Of a stretch of DNA of 64,000 nucleotides, positions 9,880 to 18,718 are shown piece by piece; the stretch's first letter is position 1; every line of letters begins with the position of its first letter. The stretch is from NCBI GenBank assembly GCA_027854065.1, contig JAQGEF010000005.1:186001-250000 (forward strand), written 5' to 3'. Source of the DNA: Polluticaenibacter yanchengensis. Lineage in GTDB: Bacteria > Bacteroidota > Bacteroidia > Chitinophagales > Chitinophagaceae. The position numbers and the translations under genes are program-made. The notes under the pieces are model-generated. The model was not told the DNA's origin, did not search any database, and worked only from the letters and a program-made list of their open reading frames with translations.

Positions 9880-11043
9880 TTACTTATTATTAATTAGTTT
9901 ATTAAGAAATTGAAGATTTTGTTCTACAACATGATCCAGGCCAAATTTGTTTAGAACTGACTGTCTGGCATTCCTGCCAATCTCCGAAGTTTCATTTTCA
10001 TGATCAAAATACCATATGATCTTAGCCGCAATATCTTCCGGATCATGCGGATCGCAGAGCAACCCTGTTTTATATGGCTCAATGACTTCCGGCCCCGGCC
10101 CTTCTTTGGTAAAAACGACCAATTTCTCTACGGCCATAGCTTCCGGTGCTACCAATCCTAATGTTTCCATATGAGAAGGAAACACACACACATGCGCCGC
10201 CGCATATTTACGGGGAATTTCCCGGATACTGACTGGCCCATGAAATATAATATTTTGAAAGGCCAACTCCTGAAGCTGTGGTATAATATCCTTTTTCAAA
10301 TAATTGATGTATGAACTACCATCCGGAAAAAACCAATCTTTCCCGTATATATTTAAGGTTGTTTGCGGGTATTTTTCCAATATTGCAGGCAATGCCAATA
10401 TTAACTGCCGGATTCCTTTTTTTTCACAAACAGTACCGGCAAACATTAAGCTATATTTTTCTACAGCAATATTATCTACAGGTTTAAACTTCTCTGTATT
10501 AATAGGATAATTGATCAAATAGACCTCCCTCCCATCCAGGTTTAAGACTTTAGCCGTTTCATCAATCACAAATTGTGAAACGCCAATAAAAACATCCGCT
10601 TTCTTATAAGAAAGTTTTTCCTGGAAAGCTTTCCACTTGTTTAGAGGCTTATTTTCATATTTTGAATAAAAATGATGGCCGCCATGCATCCTGATACCGT
10701 ATTTTATTCCGGGTATCTTTTTTACAAAAGCCAGGTCCATATCTCCACCTTCAACATATGAAATGGGATTTTTAGCGTGAACTTCTTCTATTTTTTTCTG
10801 TATTTTATCAGATTTGTAATACCACTTTAAAAAGCGACCGCCTTGCGAATTCTTCAGGCAGTGGATATTAATACCATTTGTTTCAACATAATCCTCTTCT
10901 ACTTTATAAAACCCAATAATAGTAACCTGAATATTTCTTTCAACTAATTTACTACATATATTAAATAAAAAACTGCCAATTCCGCCAATAACCAGTCCCG
11001 GCAACGGGTATTCATCAGCAATAAAACAAATATGCACGTTCAC
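9880..11043 (-). CDS. Family 4 glycosyltransferase (paralogue 2)
   Basis: About 385 residues with the same GT4 architecture as its neighbour: HICFIADEYPLPG, IGGIGSFLF, LMFAGTVCEKKGIRQLI and METLGLVAPEAMAVEKLVVF. No in-frame ATG exists. An in-frame stop lies upstream at about 11074, and the candidate starts are GTG codons at 11043 and 11037. The latter would give the N-terminus MHICF, identical to the paralogue. A TATATTTG box at 11058-11065 fits transcription from just before these codons. The kinase gene ends 30 bp upstream on the same strand, but the box suggests an independent promoter. Confidence 0.87.
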   Translation of the reverse strand: MNVHICFIADEYPLPGLVIGGIGSFLFNICSKLVERNIQVTIIGFYKVEEDYVETNGINIHCLKNSQGGRFLKWYYKSDKIQKKIEEVHAKNPISYVEGGDMDLAFVKKIPGIKYGIRMHGGHHFYSKYENKPLNKWKAFQEKLSYKKADVFIGVSQFVIDETAKVLNLDGREVYLINYPINTEKFKPVDNIAVEKYSLMFAGTVCEKKGIRQLILALPAILEKYPQTTLNIYGKDWFFPDGSSYINYLKKDIIPQLQELAFQNIIFHGPVSIREIPRKYAAAHVCVFPSHMETLGLVAPEAMAVEKLVVFTKEGPGPEVIEPYKTGLLCDPHDPEDIAAKIIWYFDHENETSEIGRNARQSVLNKFGLDHVVEQNLQFLNKLINNK

Positions 11044-11057
11044 TATTTTGATTGCAG

Positions 11058-11065
11058 CAAATATA
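11058..11065 (-). promoter_or_regulatory. Candidate -7 promoter box of the second glycosyltransferase
   Basis: On the minus strand this reads TATATTTG. It lies 15 bp before the GTG at 11043 and 21 bp before the GTG at 11037, in the 30-bp gap after the kinase stop codon. Only the -7 element is recognisable. Confidence 0.4.
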
Positions 11066-11073
11066 TTGATTTC

Positions 11074-12558
11074 TTATAAGTACTTATCGGTTACGTTCTG
11101 CCAGCCACGGTATCGTTTTACGATATCGAAGTTATTTGTGGGATTTATGGTCTTATTATTTGTTTGCAGCCCCTCTAATTGTTTAAAATCCGTGTAAATA
11201 CCTGCATGTAGGCCCGCAATATAAGCGGCGCCGAGCGCACTTACATTGGTTACACCAATTCGTACCACAGGCTGGGTTAACAGGTCTGCAATAGATTTTA
11301 TTACAAAGTTATTATGTGTAATACCACCATCCACCATTAGTTTTTCCAATTGGATGCCAGAGTCTGACTTAATAGCATTAAAAATATCATTTATCTGGAA
11401 AGGAATCGTTTCCAGGGCAGCTCTTACAATATGTGCTTTGGTGCTACCAAAGTTTAACCCAATAATAGAAGCCAGGGCGTCCATTTTCCAATATGGTGCC
11501 CCCATCCCGCTAAATGCAGGAATGACATAAACTGTATCGGCAGATTCAACTTCCAGCGCCAGTGTCTCCGTTTCGCTGCTTTCTTTAAATAATTGTAAAT
11601 TATTCTTTACCCATTCAATGGTAGCGCCGCAACTAACAATAACGCCTTCATAAGCATAATCAATTTTACCATTGGCACTCCAGCAAATAGTGGTTACCAT
11701 GCCATTTTTAGAGTATTGAGGTACTTCTCCGATATTCATCATGATGGAACATCCCGTGCCCAAAGTGGCTTTCGCATAGCCTTTATTATAGCAGCCTTCA
11801 CCAAAAGCAGCAGCATGTGAATCACCTATAGCGCCTGTTATAGCTATTTCATGCTGGAATATATCAAAACAAGTTGTTTTCCCGTAGTCTGCCGTAGAAA
11901 ATCGGATTTCCGGTAAATGAAGGTTACTCAAATCGTATATCTCTAACAATTCCTTATCCCAGCTTAATGTGTTTAGATTAAAAAACAAAGTACGCGATGC
12001 ATTCGTATAATCCGTCGCATACACCTGCTGATTGGTAAGATGGTAAATTAACCAGGTATCAATGGTACCGAAATACAGTTCACCATTCACTAAAGCATCT
12101 TTTATATCCACAACATTTTCTTTCAGCCACATAAGTTTGGTAGCAGAAAAATAAGGATCTATTAATAACCCTGTCCTTTGGTTGACCAGTTCATTTAAAC
12201 CCTCCGATTTTAGCCGGTTACAAATATCTACAGAACGTTTACATTGCCATACAACCGCATTGTTAAGCGGTTTACCGGCCTTATCCCAAACCACTAATGT
12301 TTCCCTTTGGTTAGAGATACCAATACATTTTATTTCATCAATTCTTAAGCCCTTAACATTAAAATCTACAATACAGTTTTTAATCGATTGCTTCACATTA
12401 TCCAGGATTTCGTAGGGGTCCTGTTCCACAAAACCATTCTTAAAATATTTTGTTTTCAGTAAAGCGGATCCCTCCGCTATAAGCTTGCCTTTCTCATTAA
12501 AAATGATTGTTTTTGTACTGCTTGTTCCCTGGTCTATCGATAAAATATATTGAGGCAT
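11074..12558 (-). CDS. FGGY carbohydrate kinase, glycerol-kinase-like with altered substrate pocket
   Basis: A 494-residue ATP-dependent sugar kinase. It aligns closely with glycerol kinase: DQGTSSTKTIIF at 9-20, NQRETLVVWD at 83-92, AVVWQCKR at 101-108, DPYFSATKLMW at 134-144. Arg85, Glu86, Trp104, Tyr136 and Asp246 match glycerol-contacting residues of E. coli GlpK. The Gln after the Asp is replaced by Ser247 (GDSHAA in place of GDQQAA), and the Phe of GTGCF is replaced by Ser271. Loss of both suggests a bulkier substrate than glycerol. Its neighbours are a sugar ABC importer, an isomerase and a split transketolase, so a ketose kinase such as apulose kinase is the best guess. It is the last gene of the sugar locus. 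Confidence 0.82.
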   Translation of the reverse strand: MPQYILSIDQGTSSTKTIIFNEKGKLIAEGSALLKTKYFKNGFVEQDPYEILDNVKQSIKNCIVDFNVKGLRIDEIKCIGISNQRETLVVWDKAGKPLNNAVVWQCKRSVDICNRLKSEGLNELVNQRTGLLIDPYFSATKLMWLKENVVDIKDALVNGELYFGTIDTWLIYHLTNQQVYATDYTNASRTLFFNLNTLSWDKELLEIYDLSNLHLPEIRFSTADYGKTTCFDIFQHEIAITGAIGDSHAAAFGEGCYNKGYAKATLGTGCSIMMNIGEVPQYSKNGMVTTICWSANGKIDYAYEGVIVSCGATIEWVKNNLQLFKESSETETLALEVESADTVYVIPAFSGMGAPYWKMDALASIIGLNFGSTKAHIVRAALETIPFQINDIFNAIKSDSGIQLEKLMVDGGITHNNFVIKSIADLLTQPVVRIGVTNVSALGAAYIAGLHAGIYTDFKQLEGLQTNNKTINPTNNFDIVKRYRGWQNVTDKYL

Positions 12559-12657
12559 TTATTTTATTTTGAAAAAATTAAAACTATAAGGGTTTATTTC
12601 AAATCATGCTAATCACTATTACTTAAAAATCCTATGTTATCCATATCCTGTGATAAC

Positions 12658-13632
12658 TTATTCTGCTTTCGAATTCGCTTTATCAATGATTACCGCCAAT
12701 AAAATTACAAAACCTTTTACTACCTGCTGCCAAAACGGCGAGACATTTAATAATACCAAACCGTTATTTAAAACGCCAATGATAATTGCACCAAGCACAG
12801 TACCCAGGATGGCGCCCCTGCCACCGGATAAAGAAGTACCGCCAATAACTACCGCCGCAATAGAATCCAGCTCAAAGCTCATACCCGCATTGGGCTGTGC
12901 ACTATCCAAACGAGAGGTTACCATAATGCCACCAACTGCTGCCAATACACCGGCAATAACATATACAGTGATTTTTACTTTCTTAATATTAATACCGGAT
13001 AGTTTAGCAGCCTTCTCATTGCCACCGATGGCATAAATATACCGGCCAATTTTCGTCCTGGTCGTTAACCAGAACGCAATGATAATCACAATTAAAGATA
13101 TCCAGACCGGAATGGGCATTCCCCAAAACCATCCGGTTCCAATAAATGCGAACTCCTTACCCAGGCCGCTTATCGGGAAACCTTTGGTAAATAGCATGGT
13201 TAGACCGCGCGCAATGGTCAACATTGCTAATGTGGCCACAAAAGGCGGTACTTTAAACTTTGTGATCACCCAACCATTGAAAAAACCGAGCAATCCGCCT
13301 ACGACTAATCCAGCTAAAATTGCACCCAATAAAGTAAAGCCGACATAAGTATTGGTAGCTTCTATGGGAATGCCATTTTTCAATAGTCCGGCAGTAACCG
13401 CACCACAAAGCGCCAGTACAGAGCCCACTGACAGATCAATACCCGATGTCAATACGATCAGTGTCATCCCAACCGAAATGCAGATGTTCACAGAAATCTG
13501 GCGCATGACATTCCATGCATTATTAACCGTTAAGAACTTATCACTTAATAAACTCAATACCACGCACAATAAAAACAAAGCAATGAGTGGTCTTAATTTT
13601 TCTACCGAAATCGTATTATTCAAGGTTTTCAT
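12658..13632 (-). CDS. Ribose-type sugar ABC importer permease
   Basis: A 324-residue inner-membrane permease of the RbsC/BPD_transp_2 family. About eight to ten hydrophobic segments are visible. The typical stretches are SVGMTLIVLTSGIDLSVGSVLAL near 50-75 and SIAAVVIGGTSLSGGRGAILGTVLGA near 255-280, the second being the coupling region for the ATPase. It lies 13 bp after the double-ATPase gene, so the two are surely co-transcribed. It would import the monosaccharide captured by the binding lipoprotein encoded at 16182. The kinase gene follows 99 bp downstream. Confidence 0.92.
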   Translation of the reverse strand: MKTLNNTISVEKLRPLIALFLLCVVLSLLSDKFLTVNNAWNVMRQISVNICISVGMTLIVLTSGIDLSVGSVLALCGAVTAGLLKNGIPIEATNTYVGFTLLGAILAGLVVGGLLGFFNGWVITKFKVPPFVATLAMLTIARGLTMLFTKGFPISGLGKEFAFIGTGWFWGMPIPVWISLIVIIIAFWLTTRTKIGRYIYAIGGNEKAAKLSGINIKKVKITVYVIAGVLAAVGGIMVTSRLDSAQPNAGMSFELDSIAAVVIGGTSLSGGRGAILGTVLGAIIIGVLNNGLVLLNVSPFWQQVVKGFVILLAVIIDKANSKAE

Positions 13633-13645
13633 TCAAATATGTCCT

Positions 13646-15154
13646 TTATGCAGTTAAGCTTCCAATAGCAGCTTTTAAAATATTATCTTCTGTTGCGTTT
13701 TCTATCTTTATGTCCGCAGTAATAGCCCCTTCGCACATCACCAATACCCTGTCGCTCACTGCCAGTATTTCCGGCAATTCACTGCTCACCATTAATATGC
13801 CAATGCCCGTAGCGGCCAGTTGTTTTATCAATTTGTATATCTCTGTTTTAGCATGGATATCTATTCCCCTGGTAGGTTCATCCAGCATAATCACCAATGG
13901 CTGTGTCAGCAACCATTTAGCTATTACAATTTTTTGTTGGTTCCCGCCGCTTAAGTTCCCGGCTAATTGTTTATCACCCGGTGTTTTTATATGCAGCTCC
14001 TTAATGTACTTTTCTACATTTTTCTTTTCTTCCTTCCTGTTTATAAAACCGAATTTCTCAAGTTTGTTCAATATTGGCAATGTCATATTCGTACGGATAT
14101 CCAGTCCCAAAACCAGGCCATCATGCTTCCTGTCTTCAGGCACCAGTGCTAATTTATTATTGATAGCATCGGTTACTGTTTTGATATTGCAAGGTTTACC
14201 ATCCACGCTGATATTACCGCTGGCCCTGCCATTATTCAGCCCAAAAATCGACTCCAATAATTCAGTCCTGCCAGCGCCCATCAATCCGAAAATGCCCACT
14301 ATTTCCCCTTTATTCAATTCCAGGTTAATATCGTGTAACAACATTTTTCCTTTGCTGTACGGGTGTTTCAGGCTAAGGTTTTGCACTGTCAGAATGGGAT
14401 TATTCTCCAGAACTCTTGTACTTCGTTCCAGTTTATGAATTTCCCTACCAACCATTTTCTGGATCAGCTGATCATGATTGATGTTCTTCATCTGCCCGGA
14501 CTCAATAGACTTACCATCCCTCAAAACCACAAAATTGTCAGCAATTTTAAACAGTTCATCCAGCTTATGTGAAATATAAACGATTGCTTTACCCTCCAGC
14601 CTCAATTGTTCAATTATCTTAAACAATACTTCCACCTCCCCTTCACTGATTGCTGATGTCGGTTCGTCCATAATAATCACTTCAGAGTCGTATAACAAGG
14701 CTTTGGCAATTTCCACCACTTGCTGCTGACCTACTTTCAGGTCTGCAATTTTATCGTCTGCCTTTACATTCAGCTTTAGTTTTTTCAGCAAAGCCTCTGT
14801 TTTTAAGCGCATTTGTTTTTTATCCAGGGTATCCAGCCAGGTCGTCATCTCCCTACCCAGAAATATGTTTTCCTGCACTGTTAACCACGGTACCAGGTTC
14901 AATTCCTGGTGAATAATAACAATACCATTTTCCTGTGCCGCTTTAGTATTGGCAAATTTCACCTCCTTGTCTTTGTACAAGATCTGTCCTTCATAATCCT
15001 GGTAAACGCCACTCAGGATTTTCATCAGGGTAGATTTACCGGCACCGTTTTCACCAATGATTGCCGTCACTTTCCCGGGTTCAAACTCAAAACTGACATT
15101 ATCTAATGCCAATACACCGGGAAATCTTTTTGTTATACCTACCGCTTTCAACAT
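13646..15154 (-). CDS. Ribose-type sugar ABC importer, double ATPase
   Basis: About 502 residues with two fused nucleotide-binding domains, as in RbsA. The N-terminal domain has Walker A GENGAGKST, signature LKVGQQQVVEIAKAL and Walker B VIIMDEPTSA. The C-terminal domain has the degenerate Walker A GLMGAGRTE usual in this family, signature LSGGNQQKIVIAKWL and VIMLDEPTRGIDI. The start MLKAVGITKRFPG at 15154 is preferred over an ATG four codons upstream. It powers import with the permease at 12658. A MITE-like repeat and a GC-rich patch separate it by 370 bp from the DUF2291 gene. Confidence 0.92.
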   Translation of the reverse strand: MLKAVGITKRFPGVLALDNVSFEFEPGKVTAIIGENGAGKSTLMKILSGVYQDYEGQILYKDKEVKFANTKAAQENGIVIIHQELNLVPWLTVQENIFLGREMTTWLDTLDKKQMRLKTEALLKKLKLNVKADDKIADLKVGQQQVVEIAKALLYDSEVIIMDEPTSAISEGEVEVLFKIIEQLRLEGKAIVYISHKLDELFKIADNFVVLRDGKSIESGQMKNINHDQLIQKMVGREIHKLERSTRVLENNPILTVQNLSLKHPYSKGKMLLHDINLELNKGEIVGIFGLMGAGRTELLESIFGLNNGRASGNISVDGKPCNIKTVTDAINNKLALVPEDRKHDGLVLGLDIRTNMTLPILNKLEKFGFINRKEEKKNVEKYIKELHIKTPGDKQLAGNLSGGNQQKIVIAKWLLTQPLVIMLDEPTRGIDIHAKTEIYKLIKQLAATGIGILMVSSELPEILAVSDRVLVMCEGAITADIKIENATEDNILKAAIGSLTA

Positions 15155-15395
15155 GATAATGATCATTTAATTTTATTAATGATGGGGTGTCCCTTTGCCG
15201 GCTTTTCAATTTCACAATGTCTTATACCAACCAGTATACCTTCAAATCCTGGCAAAGGGCCGGGCTATCCGCAGTACTCCGCGGCGGCATTCTAAGCCCT
15301 TTATTGAATAGCTGTTAGTACCTGCCGCCTTGCGGGGTACTTTGCTACTATCCCTCACCCGGCTCACCATTCGTTTTCTATCTAAATCCACAACA
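15155..15395. other. Intergenic region with GC-rich inverted repeats
   Basis: This spacer between the DUF2291 and ATPase genes is GC-rich at 15250-15345. It contains inverted segments (GCGGCA near 15290 and TGCCGC near 15326) and ends with TTTGCTACTAT, a block also present in the repeat at 19660. It looks like a decayed member of one of the dispersed repeat families. A short open frame across it is not a credible gene. Confidence 0.4.
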
Positions 15396-15505
15396 GTCAT
15401 TCTGAGCGCAGCGAAGAATCCCCTTTTCCAATAGAATAGCAAGGAGATTTTTCCACGGATAATCTCTATTTCAATGCCGCTTTAATTTCACCTCGTCCTA
15501 ATGAC
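15396..15505 (+). repeat. MITE-like repeat, GTCATT...AATGAC family, copy 1
   Basis: About 110 bp, starting GTCATTCTGAGCGCAGCGAA and ending TTTCACCTCGTCCTAATGAC. The ends are imperfect inverted repeats. This copy is shorter than the roughly 135-bp norm. It sits between the DUF2291 gene and the ATPase gene. Confidence 0.88.
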
Positions 15506-15524
15506 TGCGAATAAAAACTTTCAA

Positions 15525-16142
15525 CTATTTCAACCTTATCGGCATCACTTGTAAATCTGAAACATTCAGATATTTTTCATTAATCTCAATCGCACCGTTA
15601 AAACTAATTGTATCTCCTTTTTGAACGGTGCTCACAAAAGGCTTCACAACCGTTTCACGAATGGTTTTATTAATTTCCGAAGAAACATTATTCAAATCAG
15701 TTGTATTGGTAAAATCGCTCAGCTTTACAATACCTGAAGCGTCCCTGATAGCATTGCCAAATATAAATTCAGTCTCTATGTACACCGGTTCTACCATTTC
15801 ATTATTAATAGCGTTTACAATAATAGAACCACTGTCTACTTTAGCTACAATTCCTTGTCCGGATACCATAATGTATTTTAAACTACCTAATGATAAAGAA
15901 TGTCCTTTTGATTTTACCAGGCTCAAATCCTTGTTCTTAAGTGCCTGATAAAGTGTTACCACATTTACAGAAGTATCCAGTAGTGGATTGAGTTCTTTAA
16001 AATAGTTGGCAGTGTAGGCGGCCACATCCAGGCCTGAACCTGCAGATACTTGCATTTCATCCAGTTTCCTGAAGTAAACAGATTTAAAACCAACCACTAT
16101 TAATATGGCTAGAAATACGACAATCTTAATAAGCTTTTTCAT
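15525..16142 (-). CDS. DUF2291-type membrane-anchored periplasmic protein
   Basis: A 205-residue protein with one N-terminal hydrophobic segment (residues 4-22) and no lipobox cysteine, so it is probably anchored in the inner membrane facing the periplasm. The sequence pattern (FGNAIRDASGIVKLSDF, then KGDTISFNGAIEINEKY) fits DUF2291. In my recollection that family accompanies ribose-type ABC importers, and its biochemical role is undetermined. Here it sits 39 bp after the binding-protein gene and upstream of the ATPase and permease genes, which supports an accessory role in this importer. Confidence 0.72.
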   Translation of the reverse strand: MKKLIKIVVFLAILIVVGFKSVYFRKLDEMQVSAGSGLDVAAYTANYFKELNPLLDTSVNVVTLYQALKNKDLSLVKSKGHSLSLGSLKYIMVSGQGIVAKVDSGSIIVNAINNEMVEPVYIETEFIFGNAIRDASGIVKLSDFTNTTDLNNVSSEINKTIRETVVKPFVSTVQKGDTISFNGAIEINEKYLNVSDLQVMPIRLK

Positions 16143-16181
16143 ATAATAATAGCATCGTTTTAATAAAGCAATTAATGGTAA

Positions 16182-17132
16182 TTACTGTCCATAGGCCACA
16201 TAATTATCAACATTTTTCCTGGTAACCATTTCTACAGAAACCGGCATCTTTTCAGGAAAGTTCTTTCTGCCGCCAAAATATTCATGGGCGAATTGCGCAG
16301 CAGTATTTGCCATCAATGCAGGATACTGCATACCTGTTGCTGTAATTTTACCATCTTTAATAGCAGAAACCACATCATCTGCACCATCAAAACCAAATAC
16401 TTTCACTTTATTCTGTTTTCCCGCGGCCAATAATGCCTGGTAGGCACCCATTGCCATACCATCATTACCACAGAATACAGCATCAATATCAGGATTTGCA
16501 GAAAGAATGGACTCCATTACTTCCAATGCTTTATTCCTGTCAAAGTCCGCACTTTGCTGAGCAACCATTTTCAAACCCGGGTATAAATCCACAACACTGT
16601 GAAACCCTTTAGAACGGCTCCATGTGTTATTATCTCCTACGATGCCTAAAATTTCAACATACTTTCCTTTTTTGTCCAGTTGCTGTACAAAATATTTTCC
16701 AAGGTTCACACAACCGGAATAGCTGTCACTTAATATTTGTGAGGTAGCCACTCCAACCGCATTAATTTCCCTGTCCATACAAAAAACGGGGATATCAGCT
16801 TCTTTCGCTTTGTTCACACTTGCAACAGAACCATCAGCATCAGTTGCATTAAACAAAATGGCGTCATAACCGGAAACAATCGCGTTTTCAAAATGTTCAG
16901 ATTCGGTGGAAGTATTGTTTTGTGAATCGAAAATTTTTGATTCATAACCATATTCAGCCGCTTTTTTAGCAGCTGTTTCACCTAAAAACACAAACCAGGG
17001 ATTATTTAAAGAAGAAATGATTATTGCAATCTTCTTCGGCTGATTTTTTTTATCTTTTTGCTTACAGGAAGCAAGCAAACACAAAAAAGCAGGTAATACA
17101 AATAATATTCTATACAATCGTTGCAATGTCAT
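16182..17132 (-). CDS. Periplasmic sugar-binding lipoprotein of ribose-type ABC importer
   Basis: About 316 residues. The signal peptide ends in a lipobox (LLASC, Cys23 counting from the ATG at 17132), so the protein is a lipoprotein. The mature part is a Peripla_BP_4 / RbsB-like two-lobe binder: KKIAIIISSLNNPWFVFLG, EHFENAIVSGYDAILFNATD, PVFCMDREI, ILGIVGDNNTWSRSKGF, DAVFCGNDGMAMGAYQAL and VKVFGFDGADD. It would deliver a monosaccharide to the importer. The frame is open for ten residues upstream, but MTLQRLYRIL is the natural signal-peptide start. The ligand is inferred only from the locus. Confidence 0.9.
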   Translation of the reverse strand: MTLQRLYRILFVLPAFLCLLASCKQKDKKNQPKKIAIIISSLNNPWFVFLGETAAKKAAEYGYESKIFDSQNNTSTESEHFENAIVSGYDAILFNATDADGSVASVNKAKEADIPVFCMDREINAVGVATSQILSDSYSGCVNLGKYFVQQLDKKGKYVEILGIVGDNNTWSRSKGFHSVVDLYPGLKMVAQQSADFDRNKALEVMESILSANPDIDAVFCGNDGMAMGAYQALLAAGKQNKVKVFGFDGADDVVSAIKDGKITATGMQYPALMANTAAQFAHEYFGGRKNFPEKMPVSVEMVTRKNVDNYVAYGQ

Positions 17133-17287
17133 AAAAGCTTTGTTTAATCTTTTCAGTAACAAATATTGGCAAATCTGTTAATGCTGCGAAGCATCAAACG
17201 CCCGGACCTTTCTAACAAATGCACTTAAAACAATCAGTTGCAAGCAATCGGTTTAAATGCAGTTTTTCTCTATAACAAATTCTCTTT

Positions 17288-17295
17288 CAAATATA
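17288..17295 (-). promoter_or_regulatory. Candidate -7 promoter box of the ABC importer operon
   Basis: Reads TATATTTG on the minus strand, about 155 bp before the binding-lipoprotein start. No TTG is present at the usual -33 distance. It would imply a leader of roughly 150 nt. This is a weak call. Confidence 0.3.
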
Positions 17296-17348
17296 TCTTT
17301 TCATATTGAAGGGACTTTCCTGCACCTTCTGAGCCTAACCTTGTAGTA

Positions 17349-17484
17349 GTCATTCTGAATACAGTAAAGACCCCCATTCTAATTTTTAAACTTAATAGGA
17401 CAATGTCCTCATTAATAGTAAGGAGATTTTTCCTCGGCTTGACTCCATTTCAAAGGAACTTCAATTTCACCTCGTCAAAATGAC
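17349..17484 (+). repeat. MITE-like repeat, GTCATT...AATGAC family, copy 2
   Basis: 136 bp, from GTCATTCTGAATACAGTAAA to CACCTCGTCAAAATGAC. It has the internal GGAGATTTTTCCTCGGCTTG block seen in the other copies. Lies between the transketolase and importer genes. Confidence 0.88.
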
Positions 17485-17515
17485 GGAGAAGCCAAAACTA
17501 ATCAAATATGCTATC

Positions 17516-17651
17516 GTCATTCTGAGCACAGCGAAGAATCTTATCCAATTTCTGAACGCAGTGAAGAAAAATGCCTTAATAACAATAAAGGGATTTTCCT
17601 CGGATTGATTCCAATTTCAAAAGAGTTTCAATTTCACCTCGTCAAAATGAC
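17516..17651 (+). repeat. MITE-like repeat, GTCATT...AATGAC family, copy 3
   Basis: 136 bp, beginning 32 bp after copy 2 and in the same orientation. It starts GTCATTCTGAGCACAGCGAA and ends CACCTCGTCAAAATGAC. It includes the internal near-duplicate TTCTGAACGCAGTGAAGAAA of its own 5' end. Confidence 0.9.
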
Positions 17652-17726
17652 GAATTATTATGCCCCCTTCTACTTGGACGCCTTTCCAGTACAAGCAGGG
17701 TGAATTCGGAAGAATCTGATTCGCAC

Positions 17727-18698
17727 TTACGCACCCAATATCTTCAATGCTTCATTAAACAATCCTTCTTCACTAATGCCATAATGATCCATAATCTCCA
17801 CCTGGGAACCGGTTACCGTATATTCATCTGGAATAGCGACTATTTTAAACGGATTATGAATACCATTTTGTAATAAATAGGAAGCGCACGCTTCGCCCAA
17901 ACCACCATAGACACTATGCTCCTCAGCAGTAATGATTGGTGCGCCGTTTGCTGCAACACGCTTAATTAAATCAGTATCCAAAGGTTTTATGGTATGCATA
18001 CTTATTACAGTAGCATTGATATTTTTTTCGGAAGCTAGTTTTTTAGCTGCTTTTACTGCAGGTAAAACCGCTTCACCGGTTGCAATAAAAGTAATATCCT
18101 TTCCTTGAGCAATTATGCGCCCTTTGCCAAATTCAAAGCCATCAGAATTGTCTTCTTTCAGAAAGTCCATGGCTTTTTTACCAAACCGGAGATAAACCGG
18201 GTATGGAGATTCTGCCGCCAGTTCAATGGCTTTTTCCGTTTCGTAATTATCTGCCGGTGCTACTACAATAATATTATTAATGGCACGCAATGCTGCATAA
18301 TCATGCAGACTATGATGGGTAGAGCCTAATGCGCCGTAACTGACGCCTGCACTTATACCAATTACATTTACAGGATTATTGGAATAGGCAACGTCTGCTT
18401 TTATTTGTTCGAGCGCGCGCGCTGTTAAAAAACATGCCGGTGATACCGCAAATACTTTTTTTCCTGTAGATGCGAGACCTGCAGCTACTCCCACCAGGTT
18501 TTGTTCGGCAATGCCAACTTCTACAATTTGTTTAGGATATTTTTTGCCATAAGGTGCCAGTTTACCTGACCCCCTGGAATCGCTGGTAACAGCAATAATT
18601 TGTTTATCGGATGCTGCTAAACGTTCCAATGTTGCAGCAAATACTTCTAAATTAGCTTTGTAAGCTTTGCCGTTAACTGCCGGTATATGTTGAGTCAT
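17727..18698 (-). CDS. Split transketolase, C-terminal (pyrimidine-binding) subunit
   Basis: About 323 residues covering the Pyr-binding and C-terminal domains of transketolase. The stretch QIVEVGIAEQNLVGVAAGLA holds the glutamate that activates thiamine diphosphate. The LGSTHHSLHDYAALRAI and PVYLRFGKK segments follow the transketolase pattern, and the C-terminal domain (ITAEEHSVYGGLGEA) is complete. The ATG at 18698 is preferred to a GTG three codons upstream. It starts about 20 bp after the stop of the thiamine-diphosphate-binding subunit, so the two make one enzyme from a two-gene operon. Split transketolases of this layout include the apulose-4-phosphate transketolase (AptA/AptB). Confidence 0.9.
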   Translation of the reverse strand: MTQHIPAVNGKAYKANLEVFAATLERLAASDKQIIAVTSDSRGSGKLAPYGKKYPKQIVEVGIAEQNLVGVAAGLASTGKKVFAVSPACFLTARALEQIKADVAYSNNPVNVIGISAGVSYGALGSTHHSLHDYAALRAINNIIVVAPADNYETEKAIELAAESPYPVYLRFGKKAMDFLKEDNSDGFEFGKGRIIAQGKDITFIATGEAVLPAVKAAKKLASEKNINATVISMHTIKPLDTDLIKRVAANGAPIITAEEHSVYGGLGEACASYLLQNGIHNPFKIVAIPDEYTVTGSQVEIMDHYGISEEGLFNEALKILGA

Positions 18699-18718
18699 TT
18701 CCCCCACTTTATGTATAT

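Noticed and set aside
11074..12558. Glycerol kinase (glpK)
   Set aside because: Ser replaces both Gln and Phe glycerol contacts, and the context has no glycerol facilitator or glycerol-3-phosphate dehydrogenase but does have a sugar importer, isomerase and transketolase.
15242..15442. Open frame of 66 residues on the minus strand
   Set aside because: It overlaps a GC-rich inverted-repeat patch and the MITE-like copy at 15396, so it is a repeat artefact.
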